Source: Vulcanisaeta souniana JCM 11219 (GTDB lineage Archaea; Thermoproteota; Thermoprotei; Thermoproteales; Thermocladiaceae). From it: DNA of 64,000 nt. Below, piece by piece: positions 53,828 to 62,721 of the stretch. Position numbers and translations under genes: made by a program. The DNA lies in contig NZ_AP026830.1 in NCBI RefSeq assembly GCF_026000775.1, forward strand, positions 1,015,056-1,079,055, written 5' to 3'. Below the pieces are notes generated by a model. The model made no database searches, had not been told where the DNA came from, and saw only the letters and a list, made by a program, of their open reading frames with translations. Each line of letters opens with the position of its first letter. Within the stretch, counting starts at the first letter, position 1.

Positions 53828-54757
53828 GTGCTCAACATAGCCAACATAATCGGTGATTTATTCCTAGTGGTATTCCCAATAACAATGATCATTGGATACA
53901 TGCTTAGGGCCAGGGTTAGGCAACTCGGAATTGGCAATTACCTACAGTATGTTGTTATGGTACTGGTATTCACAATGGCCCTTTGGGCTGGCAACATTGT
54001 GGCCAGTAACTACGTTTTCTACATAATACTTTACTCAATAATATATGCACTATTCTCCATAGTAACAAGCCTAGCCTTAACTATACCCATCAGCCTAATC
54101 CTCGGTACAAGGCACGTTAAGGAAATCCACACGGGTAATAACGCGAAGATCAATGTGAAGTTACCACTGGTATTACTGATCATCCTGGTCATTGGATGGC
54201 TACTTGGTTATTATGTGAGGTATGGGCCAATGATTAATTACCTTAATTACCTAATCACGTTTGAATTACTTACATTAATACTGGTGATTGGCCTTGATAT
54301 TGGCTCTTCAATAAACACATCACTCCTTGCCCAGGGATACCTAGGCATAGTAATTGCCATCGTCTCTTTATTGGGCAGTTCCATCAGTGGATTAGTACTG
54401 CATTACCTGGTTAAAATACCGTTAACAGCATCCCTCGGAATATCGATGGGCATGGGTTGGTACTCATTAACAGGGCCCCTCCTCAGTGTCAGGTTTGGGC
54501 CGGCAATAGGCACATTGGCCTTTCTGGCTAATTTCCTTAGGGAGCAATTAACATACCTATTGGTACCCTCAATGGTGATTATTGGCTTTAGGGACATCGC
54601 CTTAATATCCATTGGTGGTGCCACGTCCATGGATGACACACTGCCCATCTATAGGCTTTACATGGGTGAGACCAGTGGCTTTATAGCATTCGTAAGCGGT
54701 TTCGTAATAACAATAATATTACCAGAATTACTACCTTACGTAATAACAATCAAATAG
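53828..54757 (+). CDS. lysO: LysO-like lysine exporter (DUF340 family)
   Basis: A 309-residue membrane protein with about nine to ten hydrophobic segments. The family signature is seen in SISGLVLHYLVKIPLTASLGISMGMGWYSLTGPLLSVRFGPAIGTLAFLANFLREQLTYLLVPSM, with the conserved GMGWYSL and FLANFLRE blocks. Bacterial LysO (YbjE) exports lysine; the archaeal substrate is assumed by homology only. It stands alone on the plus strand between radA and the CBS gene, divergent from radA and convergent with the CBS gene. Confidence 0.85.
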   Translation: MLNIANIIGDLFLVVFPITMIIGYMLRARVRQLGIGNYLQYVVMVLVFTMALWAGNIVASNYVFYIILYSIIYALFSIVTSLALTIPISLILGTRHVKEIHTGNNAKINVKLPLVLLIILVIGWLLGYYVRYGPMINYLNYLITFELLTLILVIGLDIGSSINTSLLAQGYLGIVIAIVSLLGSSISGLVLHYLVKIPLTASLGISMGMGWYSLTGPLLSVRFGPAIGTLAFLANFLREQLTYLLVPSMVIIGFRDIALISIGGATSMDDTLPIYRLYMGETSGFIAFVSGFVITIILPELLPYVITIK

Positions 54758-54759
54758 GA

Positions 54760-55233
54760 CTAGATTCCCTCATCGATGTTTATGATGTCCCTGATCATAC
54801 TAACCTCCTCCTCCGTAGCGCCCAGCCTACTTATGTCCATGTCAACTAGTAGTCTCGCCAACGCTATCGCCGCATCCCTAATTGATATTATTCCGATTAT
54901 CCTACCATCCTCATCAACTATCGGCAAGTGCCTAATACCGTGCTTAGCCATTATGTGCACAGCCTTTATTAAGCTTGCATCCTCCTCAATAACTATGACG
55001 TCCTTGGTCATGACGTCACCGACAGTCAACGCATCAATATTAACATTATTCGCTATCAGCCTCAAAAGGTCCCTCTCAGTGAATACCCCAATTACCCTAC
55101 CCTCCTCATTAGTCACTATTATTGAACCAATATTCCCCTCATTCATAATCTTAATAACCTTAATCAAGGATTCATCATCCCTCACTGTTATGGGTACCTC
55201 CTTCATCACATCCCTAACACGTGGTATTGCCAT
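54760..55233 (-). CDS. Tandem CBS-domain protein
   Basis: A 157-residue protein made of two CBS domains, the first with IRVRDVMKEVPITVRDDESLIKVIKIMNEGNIGSIIV and the second with VGDVMTKDVIVIEEDASLIKAVHIMAKHGIRHLPIVDEDGRIIGIIS. Such modules bind adenosine nucleotides and act as energy sensors, either alone or by docking on other proteins. No catalytic domain is attached. It lies next to the ATPase subunit I gene (66 bases) and shares its direction, which may be an operon. Confidence 0.92.
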   Translation of the reverse strand: MAIPRVRDVMKEVPITVRDDESLIKVIKIMNEGNIGSIIVTNEEGRVIGVFTERDLLRLIANNVNIDALTVGDVMTKDVIVIEEDASLIKAVHIMAKHGIRHLPIVDEDGRIIGIISIRDAAIALARLLVDMDISRLGATEEEVSMIRDIINIDEGI

Positions 55234-55299
55234 ATGAATAAATGACCGGAGGATCTATATATACTTTATTAAGCTATTTTTACCACTAAGCAACTCTCA

Positions 55300-57825
55300 C
55301 TACACTGCAATAGTTAGCCTAACCCACCTTAAGCCCAGTGTGAACGGCATAAACAATGTGCCTGCGCCACTGAAGAACTTTGTGTACATTTCGTAAAAGT
55401 GAAGCCTTAGGCTTTGTACAAAGGCCACAAAGCCCTCGCCAAGTATTATTATTAGGTTAAACACTATTAATACGATTAAGCCAGTTGGGGTTAATAATCC
55501 CAGTGAGGCGGCCCAGGCGTAAGTCATTGCCGTGAAAACCGCGTGCATAATCGCCACTATGCTCAGCCTCATGAAGGATATCGTATTGGTTAGGCTCGGT
55601 ATTGCAGCCTCAGCACTAACCTCAACAGCCAATTGGGCAGCACTGAACCCGGGAACACCCCTATACTTAGCCCTGAAGTAAAATAGTGAATACATTAATA
55701 TTGCGAGCATGGCAAATACGGCATATGCCCAATACCACATTAAGCCCTCTATTGCATTGAATAGGGGATACAATGGTTGCAGCAATGGAGTCTCCTCACC
55801 AATTCTTATGACAGGTATGAACCCAGGACCCATCAGAGCAAGTACTAGGAATAGAAAGAAGAAGAATAACGGTACATAAAAACCAATGGCCAAATCCCTC
55901 TCTCCACCTCTATAGGCATTAACCACCTTAAGCGCGAACGCCAATAATAATGACACTATGCCAACCATTATTGACACGGCCAACATCGCATAAATAGAGT
56001 CAGAAAGTACCTCCAATGCCGTGCCACCAACATGAACCAGCCTGAAGGGTGCTGGTAATACCTCCATTCCAAATATTGTACCGCTCTCCACAAACGTGAA
56101 AATCATCGACCAAATACCCGCCATGAGGAACACTAACCCCCAAATCGAGTACTTACCACCAAATATCGAACGCAGGAAGGCATTGGACCCCTTATAACGG
56201 GACCTATACAGGGCATAACCGAAGAGGGACAGTACTATGCCGTGGCCCAGGTCTGGGTACATCCAGCCGTAGAAGGCTGGGAATAGGATGAAGGTTAGTA
56301 TTATTGGGCTTATCTCGGTGTACTTAGGTACGCCGTACATATACGTTATCTTCTTAAAGGCATCAACAGGCCTTGGGTACTCCTCAAGTGTTGGTGCCTT
56401 CTCAGGCTCTATCTCCTTGACGTATACCACCTTACTTTCCTTCCTCACCTTAGCATCCACAGCCAGTTTACTCAATAGCGATGTTAGTAATGCATCGAAC
56501 CTGCTTGATAAACCCTCCTTAACATAACCAGCAATCGTCACCACATCACCACCGACCCTATTAATTCCCTCAACTCCATATGTGGAGACCTCGTTGTATT
56601 CCTTCACGAACTCCTCCTGCTCCTTCTCCAACTCCCTTAACCTAGACCTTAAATCAGCCAGTTCTCTACCCGTTAAGTCATACGCCGACTTTACATTCAT
56701 TAGGTAATCCCTATTCACCTCATAAACCTCTTTGCCAAGTAGTGAAGCATCTAGATTCTCTGGGGGTTCCACAATCATGAGTATTGACACATCCGTGCCC
56801 TCGACATCCCACTTGGTATACATGAACCCCTTAATGGCTTCCTCATTTACACCGCCCCTAATTGCAAATACCCTAGTCCTCAACCTACTGAGTCCCCCAA
56901 GTGTAATGCCATTCCTCTTCATATACCCCAGAACCTCATGTACAACCTCCAACTCCCTAATTCTACTCTTTGTACCATTTATTGAATTAATAATTTGTAC
57001 TAATCTATCGCCAACGTCCTTACCCTCGGGAATCGCCGAATCCATGTACTGCCTAACAATGTTTGTTATTGAATCAGAAAGATCAATAATTGCGTAGGCC
57101 CTGTCACTGACCTTAGTCAGGAAGTCCCGGAAGTCCTGTTCCAGCTTCGTTAACCTACCCTCTAGCTCCGCTAACCTACCTTTCATTGCACTTAAATCAA
57201 TAGAACCGGACACCTCAAGAGGATTAACATTAAATAATTTGTACGTACTTAATAATCCCTGCCTTGCCCATTCTGGGTATATCACCAGTGAGTAAAATCT
57301 GTCCTGTACCCTTATTGGCAAGGTCTCTGCATTGTAATTAGCAACAGCTTCCTTGAATTCATTGAAGTCCTCCTCACCAATGGGTACTATGTCAACTAGG
57401 AAGTGCCTTAGCTTTTCCACCACGACGCCACCCACCGATGTCAGAACGTCAACAAGGCCCCTCAACTTATTGTACTCAATTCTAACACCTTCGATTGAGC
57501 CTAGGTACTGCCTTATCCTGGTGAGTAGGTCATCACCATCCTCAATTATGTACTCAACGAGTTCATCGAATAAACCAACCTTTACCTCATGCGTTGTTGG
57601 CGGTGGTGGTATCGAGTACTGGGCGAGAATCCTACCTAGCTCCCTGGATATGTCCTCAACCCTCCTAATCCTCTCTGAGTACTTACCTGGTACCTTGGGC
57701 GCTGGTATTATGCCGGGCCTTGTTATTGGCATGAAGTAACCAGTGTTACCGATATTCATCAATAAGTCAAAGGCGTACTCTGACGGTAGTGCAATCTTGT
57801 ACTCAATAAGTCTCACTATTGGCAT
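55300..57825 (-). CDS. atpI: A/V-type ATP synthase subunit I (a)
   Basis: An 841-residue subunit a/I, at the long end of archaeal sizes. The N-terminal half is a soluble, coiled-coil-containing stalk part (for example RLAELEGRLTKLEQDFRDFLTKV). The C-terminal half has about eight hydrophobic helices. The essential proton-path arginine lies in TNTISFMRLSIVAIMHAVFTAMTYAW. It forms the stator and half-channels next to the K ring. None of the other A-ATPase subunit genes is in the window, which is common in Thermoproteales where they are scattered. Confidence 0.92.
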   Translation of the reverse strand: MPIVRLIEYKIALPSEYAFDLLMNIGNTGYFMPITRPGIIPAPKVPGKYSERIRRVEDISRELGRILAQYSIPPPPTTHEVKVGLFDELVEYIIEDGDDLLTRIRQYLGSIEGVRIEYNKLRGLVDVLTSVGGVVVEKLRHFLVDIVPIGEEDFNEFKEAVANYNAETLPIRVQDRFYSLVIYPEWARQGLLSTYKLFNVNPLEVSGSIDLSAMKGRLAELEGRLTKLEQDFRDFLTKVSDRAYAIIDLSDSITNIVRQYMDSAIPEGKDVGDRLVQIINSINGTKSRIRELEVVHEVLGYMKRNGITLGGLSRLRTRVFAIRGGVNEEAIKGFMYTKWDVEGTDVSILMIVEPPENLDASLLGKEVYEVNRDYLMNVKSAYDLTGRELADLRSRLRELEKEQEEFVKEYNEVSTYGVEGINRVGGDVVTIAGYVKEGLSSRFDALLTSLLSKLAVDAKVRKESKVVYVKEIEPEKAPTLEEYPRPVDAFKKITYMYGVPKYTEISPIILTFILFPAFYGWMYPDLGHGIVLSLFGYALYRSRYKGSNAFLRSIFGGKYSIWGLVFLMAGIWSMIFTFVESGTIFGMEVLPAPFRLVHVGGTALEVLSDSIYAMLAVSIMVGIVSLLLAFALKVVNAYRGGERDLAIGFYVPLFFFFLFLVLALMGPGFIPVIRIGEETPLLQPLYPLFNAIEGLMWYWAYAVFAMLAILMYSLFYFRAKYRGVPGFSAAQLAVEVSAEAAIPSLTNTISFMRLSIVAIMHAVFTAMTYAWAASLGLLTPTGLIVLIVFNLIIILGEGFVAFVQSLRLHFYEMYTKFFSGAGTLFMPFTLGLRWVRLTIAV

Positions 57826-57930
57826 TCAACAACCAAGGGACCGTTGTGGAATTTAAGCATTATTCCTCCAGAGCTTCGTCACGACAATCCACGGAAGTAG
57901 CATTTAAAAATGCCTGGCTAATTTACATAC

Positions 57931-58212
57931 GTGTCAACGCAGGTAAAGTCCATAAAGGCAAGGATATACTCAATAAGGAGGGGCTCCTTTGGTTATTCTA
58001 GGGACGCTATAGTCATTATACCAGGAGTGGAATCCATGGTAGACGCCGTGAAATTCATAAATTCAAAGGTGGTTTGGAGATCAAGGGCTGGCGCCGAGAT
58101 CGTGGGTAGCGTAATTAGGGTTTGGGGCAAGCACGGTCAATTGCTTGTTAGATTTAGGCGCGGGTTGCCGGGGCAGGCATTGGGCGATGCCGTTGACTTG
58201 GTACCTAAGTAA
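57931..58212 (+). CDS. rpl35ae: Ribosomal protein eL33 (L35Ae)
   Basis: eL33, 93 residues. The core is ARIYSIRRGSFGYSRDAIVIIPGVESMVDAVKFINSKVVWRSRAGAEIVGSVIRVWGKHGQLLVRFRRGLPGQALGDAVDLV, with the KHG and RFRRGLPG blocks that identify the family. GTG start at 57931 lies about 26 bases from a TATA-like element (catttaaaaatgc, 57901-57913), so it is leaderless. It stands alone, divergent from the ATPase gene. Confidence 0.93.
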   Translation: MSTQVKSIKARIYSIRRGSFGYSRDAIVIIPGVESMVDAVKFINSKVVWRSRAGAEIVGSVIRVWGKHGQLLVRFRRGLPGQALGDAVDLVPK

Positions 58213-58236
58213 AACGGGGATTATTTTTAATTTAGG

Positions 58237-58995
58237 TCATGACTTGCATGGTGGTCTTGCGGGATCAATTATTTTATAACCAAATAATAGGCAAACACCC
58301 GTATTTGAACCAAAGTAGATGCACTCCCTGCAATCATTAGGCCTTCCCATAACAAGCTTTACCTTGGTCTGCGATGCCAGGGGCTGCAACTGCACGGTCT
58401 GTACCTGCAGTCTCTCACTAATTGTGGTCATTCCTTCCTGCTGCGTTGGTTGTCTAGTCTCCATTTCTTCAGTTGGTTGTTTGGTCTCTACTTGCGTGGG
58501 TGGCGGTGGAGGGGGTGATGGAGGCGGTGGCGGTGGGGATGATGGCGGTGGCGCTTGCTGTGTCTGTGTTGCTCGTATGCTTGGTTGTGGCATTATAGGT
58601 TGCACCGGCTGCATCGTGGGTGGTTGCATTGGTGCTTGCGGTGACAGTACAGCTATTACCTCGTCCATGACCGTTTGCTTAACTGTATCTGGTGGCGGTA
58701 GTTGCCCTTCATATATCTTCTTACCGTTAATTATCAAAGCCGGTAGTGCCCTAATGCCGTCCTGTCTCATTGACTTGACTAGGTATATGAGGTTCTGCGG
58801 TATTTGCCCCTCGGGCATACTTAATGCATTAATGGCTGCGTCTACCGCCTCAGGCTTTATCCTAATGAATGTTGCATTAACATTCTTCTCACTACCCTTG
58901 AACTTCTCTCTGACTTCGGATACAACGTTTCTAATAACGTTTTCGTAAGTCTCATCCTTGCCAACAACCATGTAAAACTTGATCATGACTGGCAT
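58237..58995 (-). CDS. Thioredoxin-like protein with proline-rich linker and Cys-rich tail
   Basis: A 252-residue protein of three parts. Residues 1-120 form a thioredoxin-like fold without the usual CxxC (IRALPALIINGKKIYEGQLPP marks the cis-Pro/last strands). Residues about 122-180 are Pro/Gln-rich, with blocks of consecutive prolines. The final 40 residues carry four Cys (DCRECIYFGSNTGVC ... PPCKS), suited to bind a metal. It is the last gene of the rqcH-Mut7C-AMMECR1 minus-strand run. It could be a redox or metal scaffold; no known protein has this layout to my eye. Confidence 0.7.
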   Translation of the reverse strand: MPVMIKFYMVVGKDETYENVIRNVVSEVREKFKGSEKNVNATFIRIKPEAVDAAINALSMPEGQIPQNLIYLVKSMRQDGIRALPALIINGKKIYEGQLPPPDTVKQTVMDEVIAVLSPQAPMQPPTMQPVQPIMPQPSIRATQTQQAPPPSSPPPPPPSPPPPPPTQVETKQPTEEMETRQPTQQEGMTTISERLQVQTVQLQPLASQTKVKLVMGRPNDCRECIYFGSNTGVCLLFGYKIIDPARPPCKS

Positions 58996-59063
58996 ATACC
59001 TCGATTTTAGATTGTATTCCGATATTAATAAATCTTTAGTGTCTAAAATAACACCGAGTAATA

Positions 59064-59756
59064 CTATCTATTCGCTACTGGCAGCTTTACACCATTTTCC
59101 AAGAATCTATTAAGGTAGAGCTTGCGCTCAACTACGTCTCCATCTGGCCGTAATTCATATATTATCTGCGTCTCAAAGGCCCTAATGCTCATGGGCTCAC
59201 ATATCTTTAATCGTTCGCATAACTCATTAATGAAACCCTCATTATTAAGGAGCTTGCCTGTCCTTTGGTGATACCCCTCGGCAAGCTCCACAACCTTCTG
59301 CGGGAGTATTATTGTGGCCTTTCCTGAATCAACTATGTAAAGCCCATGATAACCAAGCACCATACTATTCCTGACCCAGTCACCATCGACGTCGATTGGT
59401 GGGGACGCTATCGTGATTTCAAGAACGCAATTCTTAACCTCAGCAACGGATATTGGTGAGAATCTTGGGTCGTAAAATGCGGCGTATAAAGCAGCGGTTA
59501 CAGAGTCCTCTAGCAGGTTTTTCATGGGCCTTATCGTACCCATGCTACCCCTAAGGACCCTCTTAATCATGCCGTCTGAGTACATGAGCTTCTCAATGGA
59601 CACGAACACGCCCAGCTTCAGTTCGGCTATCTTAACTAGGTGCGTTGGGTCAATGTTATACTCAGCCTTAACACTGAGTCTCTCAAGGATCTTGGCCCTC
59701 AGGTACTTAACTAGACTTGAGTATTCCTTCTCATTAAGCGGCCTGAATAACTGCAT
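59064..59756 (-). CDS. AMMECR1-domain protein
   Basis: About 230 residues, with the AMMECR1 fold blocks LRGSMGTIRPMKNLLEDSVTAALYAAFYDPRFSPISVAEV and LEITIASPPIDV. Family members carry LRGCIGT; here the Cys is replaced by Ser. AMMECR1 proteins occur with radical SAM (AmmeMemoRadiSam) and Memo domains in some archaea and are of unknown biochemistry. The frame opens at TTG 59777, but the ATG at 59756 (MQLFRPLNEKEYSSLVKYL) is the better start; a TATA-like stretch lies at about 59784-59793. Confidence 0.85.
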   Translation of the reverse strand: MQLFRPLNEKEYSSLVKYLRAKILERLSVKAEYNIDPTHLVKIAELKLGVFVSIEKLMYSDGMIKRVLRGSMGTIRPMKNLLEDSVTAALYAAFYDPRFSPISVAEVKNCVLEITIASPPIDVDGDWVRNSMVLGYHGLYIVDSGKATIILPQKVVELAEGYHQRTGKLLNNEGFINELCERLKICEPMSIRAFETQIIYELRPDGDVVERKLYLNRFLENGVKLPVANR

Positions 59757-59804
59757 GCAATTACGCACTATATGCAATAGGTTTATATCAGTTGGTTTCT
59801 TTGT

Positions 59805-60350
59805 TTATTCATGAAATATTAGTAAATTATTGTTAACGCAGGAGACTTTGAGTTCGCTTAAAATGCCCCGGGCTATCTCCAGTTCCCTCCTTATACGAGC
59901 ATGGTGACTCCCAACCCAGTAAACCCTGCCGCAACCAGTGCATAACCAGAAGTCACTATGCCTGAGCAATACGTTATTCGGCACCTTATTAATCACGGCC
60001 TCCCTACTAACCTTAATAAGTCTCGAGCCACAGACAGGGCATAGACTCCTATTCATATCCAGCGATAGTGGAAAACTCAATACCAGTGATAGTATGGAGA
60101 GCCACTCAACGCGACTCGTGGTGATCAGTAATAGGCTTAACCGTGTCCTTTTCCTGAACAACTCCTTGTCCCTGGTAACTAATAGTTGGTTCACACCGAG
60201 CAACTCGTTATCACTAAAATTCGGACTGTAAACAGCCCTAACACCCAGCATTCTCAACCACCTAACTAACCAACCAAGCATTGAGTCCACGACAACCTCA
60301 TCATCAGCCACAGGCAATGAAACGCATGTATTTAACCTAGCAACCTCCAA
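59805..60350 (-). CDS. Mut7-C PIN-like RNase with zinc ribbon
   Basis: A 181-residue Mut7-C (DUF82) protein. The nuclease part starts VVVDSMLGWLVRWLRMLGVRAVYSP with catalytic Asp residues and continues with LLVTRDKELFRKR; then a zinc ribbon CPVCGSRL ... CTGCGRVYWVGSHHARI. Mut7-C domains are predicted RNases related to PIN. The start is a TTG at 60350, only 6 bases after the rqcH stop; an in-frame TGA lies just upstream. The close spacing to rqcH suggests one transcript and a shared role with stalled ribosomes or their mRNAs. Confidence 0.85.
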   Translation of the reverse strand: MEVARLNTCVSLPVADDEVVVDSMLGWLVRWLRMLGVRAVYSPNFSDNELLGVNQLLVTRDKELFRKRTRLSLLLITTSRVEWLSILSLVLSFPLSLDMNRSLCPVCGSRLIKVSREAVINKVPNNVLLRHSDFWLCTGCGRVYWVGSHHARIRRELEIARGILSELKVSCVNNNLLIFHE

Positions 60351-60356
60351 GCCGCA

Positions 60357-62360
60357 TCACTTTAACTCCCTTATTTTGTCCCAGGGCACTGGGTTCCCTT
60401 CGTAAAACCCATCAATAATTGAGGGGCCGGGCACGGCATCAACCACGTTGCTTAGGTTAATCACCTTAACGAAACCGGGTACCCTAGCCCTAAATGCATT
60501 ATAAATCTCCTTGCTTAATTCAACCCTATCCCTAGACCCCGGCCTTAGCACGGCATAGTAATTAACCAATGAGCCTATCACCCTAGGTGGTGCTGTGATC
60601 AACCTAAGCAATGACACATCATCCAGGTGATCAACCCTGACACCAATACCTAGACCAAGTTCCACATTCCTAACCCAACCCCTTGTGCCGTAAATCATAA
60701 AGCTACCCTTGCCCAAGTACTCACCGGATGGCGCCTTCTTGGTGACCTGCTCACCCCTGACATAAAACACGTCGAGTACGGATAAGCCCATGACCCAGGC
60801 CCTGGAGTAGGATACGGCGTATTGGGCTGCCTCGTACACATCATCATCACTGGCCACATCACTTGGACCGGCTAATCTTATCACTACGGCCGCGGCACCC
60901 GGTATATCGGCATGGACAAAGACATCCCAAGGCCTCAGGTAATGCCTCACAATTACCTCATTCTGCGTCGCGTCCCTACCCGCTATTACTAGCCTGCCAC
61001 CACTGGTTACAAACCATCTAAACCTCTCAAACCACTCCCTGGCCCCATAAACAACACGAATGGACTTCTCTCTAATGCTCTCCATCAACTTCTCACCCTC
61101 AGCCTTAAGTTCCTCGATTCTCTCCTTAAGCTGGTTCATGACCTCCTCGGCATTTCTCGCCTTACGCTCAAGCTCCTTAGCCCTATTGAAGAGACCGTTG
61201 ATTAATTCACCAACGCTTGAGTTTAGCGGTATCGAGACTACAACGCCGTTAATATCGAGTAGTACAGCCTTACTCCTGGGGTCGAAACCCTTAACCTTAA
61301 TTCCCTGATATTCCATGCCCTTAACTACGTCCTGGAACTCATCCTTATATGAGACCCAGTAATTCCTGAGAATACCCAGTAATTCCTCAATGACGTACTT
61401 CCAATTAAGCACGGTCTCCGCCTTAACCCTAAGTTCCTCAGAGCCCTTCTTAAAACCCTCAATGCTCATGGCCAGTTCATCAATGCTCCTCTCAAGCTTA
61501 GTTATTTCACCCGTAATACCGTTAAGCCTCCTCTGGGTTTCCTCATTAACCTCAATCTCGTGGAAGTACTCATCAACGGCCTCATTAAACCTACTAAACC
61601 GCCTCGTACCATCATGCTTTACCGAGAGGTACTTAATTGGTGTCACCGTTATTGGCATACCGTTGTTGTAATAAATCATGGGCTCCAGGTCACCCTTGAT
61701 CACCGAGTTTATCATCAACCTCACCACCGAAACAATAATACCTAGGTCAATGGAATTAATAGGCGCCGTACAGTTAATTGACGCCCTAGCACACACCTCG
61801 TTAGCCACCTCACCACCTAAACCCAGGCCTCTGGCTATTGCCTTACCCACCGTGTCATAATTACGCAGTGCATTGGCCACATTTTCATAATCATCAGTAG
61901 GCCTGGTAAAGCCCTGGGGCGGAGGCTTATACTCAAGGCCATTACTTATCACTCGATCCTTACCCCTATAAGTCCTTAAAACCCACCTAATTATGTTGTT
62001 GTTATCCACATATATGGCGTTCCACGGCTCCAGTAACTCGATAATTAGGGAACCACCATCAAACACAAGCCTTATTATCCTGTCAAAGTTTAGGACATTT
62101 ACATCCTTTAACCTCGAGTTCTCAATGAACTGCCTGAGTATCGTGACCCCCTCGGCACCGTGCTCAAGGACATAACTAGTTAGTCCAAACCTATGGGAGT
62201 TTGCGATTATGAAGTACTTCTCGGGGCCCTTTCTGAACCTCAGCAACAACGAGTCGCCCATTGTGTATACCTTATCGATTATGGATCCCCTCAATTCAGT
62301 AAGCTCAGTAACCACGGCAAGTAGGTCCAGGACGTTTAATGACTTTTTATAACTAGCCAT
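60357..62360 (-). CDS. rqcH: RqcH/NEMF-type ribosome quality control protein
   Basis: A 667-residue NFACT protein (RqcH/Rqc2/NEMF/FbpA group). It has an NFACT-N domain with FDRII (Asp-Arg of the catalytic pair), two helix-hairpin-helix/coiled-coil parts (RELEEL-like segment KELERKARNAEEVMNQLKERIEEL), and the NFACT-R domain GRDATQNEVIVRHYLRPWDVFVHADIPGAAAVVI. In bacteria RqcH adds poly-Ala tails to stalled 50S-peptidyl-tRNA; archaeal homologues bind the large subunit. A Mut7-C nuclease and AMMECR1 genes follow in the same run. Confidence 0.9.
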   Translation of the reverse strand: MASYKKSLNVLDLLAVVTELTELRGSIIDKVYTMGDSLLLRFRKGPEKYFIIANSHRFGLTSYVLEHGAEGVTILRQFIENSRLKDVNVLNFDRIIRLVFDGGSLIIELLEPWNAIYVDNNNIIRWVLRTYRGKDRVISNGLEYKPPPQGFTRPTDDYENVANALRNYDTVGKAIARGLGLGGEVANEVCARASINCTAPINSIDLGIIVSVVRLMINSVIKGDLEPMIYYNNGMPITVTPIKYLSVKHDGTRRFSRFNEAVDEYFHEIEVNEETQRRLNGITGEITKLERSIDELAMSIEGFKKGSEELRVKAETVLNWKYVIEELLGILRNYWVSYKDEFQDVVKGMEYQGIKVKGFDPRSKAVLLDINGVVVSIPLNSSVGELINGLFNRAKELERKARNAEEVMNQLKERIEELKAEGEKLMESIREKSIRVVYGAREWFERFRWFVTSGGRLVIAGRDATQNEVIVRHYLRPWDVFVHADIPGAAAVVIRLAGPSDVASDDDVYEAAQYAVSYSRAWVMGLSVLDVFYVRGEQVTKKAPSGEYLGKGSFMIYGTRGWVRNVELGLGIGVRVDHLDDVSLLRLITAPPRVIGSLVNYYAVLRPGSRDRVELSKEIYNAFRARVPGFVKVINLSNVVDAVPGPSIIDGFYEGNPVPWDKIRELK

Positions 62361-62404
62361 TGCTCATTTTTAGTAAAGGGCAAACACCCTTTTTAAAGGC
62401 GATT

Positions 62405-62665
62405 TCACCTCTTCGTGGTTGCTGAATCACCCTTCTCCCTAAGTAATTCGATTAATTCGTTAATGGACTCCCTCAGGGACTTGATCTCCTTTATTAACTC
62501 ATCAGTGCCTTCGAACTCGACCTTAAACCTAACGCCACTTGATTGCTCATAATCCTCCACATCACCAACGCGTCTCTTGATCCTACCCTTCCCATTGCTG
62601 TCCCCATCATCAGTTAACTCCTGAAGTAATTCCTCGAGATCCACCTTCTTCTTCCTACCGAACAT
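62405..62665 (-). CDS. Small charged coiled-coil protein, unrecognised
   Basis: An 86-residue protein beginning MFGRKKKVDLEELLQELTDD, with a basic start, acidic linker and a C-terminal helix likely to form a coiled coil (ELIKEIKSLRESINELIELLREKG). The ATG at 62665 is about 25 bases from a TATA-like stretch (cttattaac, about 62685-62693), so the longer start at 62683 is not needed. It lies 45 bases before rqcH on the same strand. Function unknown; perhaps a small partner or regulator. Confidence 0.55.
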   Translation of the reverse strand: MFGRKKKVDLEELLQELTDDGDSNGKGRIKRRVGDVEDYEQSSGVRFKVEFEGTDELIKEIKSLRESINELIELLREKGDSATTKR

Positions 62666-62721
62666 ACAAACTAAATGCCTCAAGTAAGTTAATAAGCCAC
62701 TGATGATTTCTTAATAAAGAC

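Noticed and set aside
58319-58948. 209-residue plus-strand ORF with Gly/Cys repeats
   Set aside because: Antisense to the proline-rich gene; the poly-Pro codons read as poly-Gly on the other strand.
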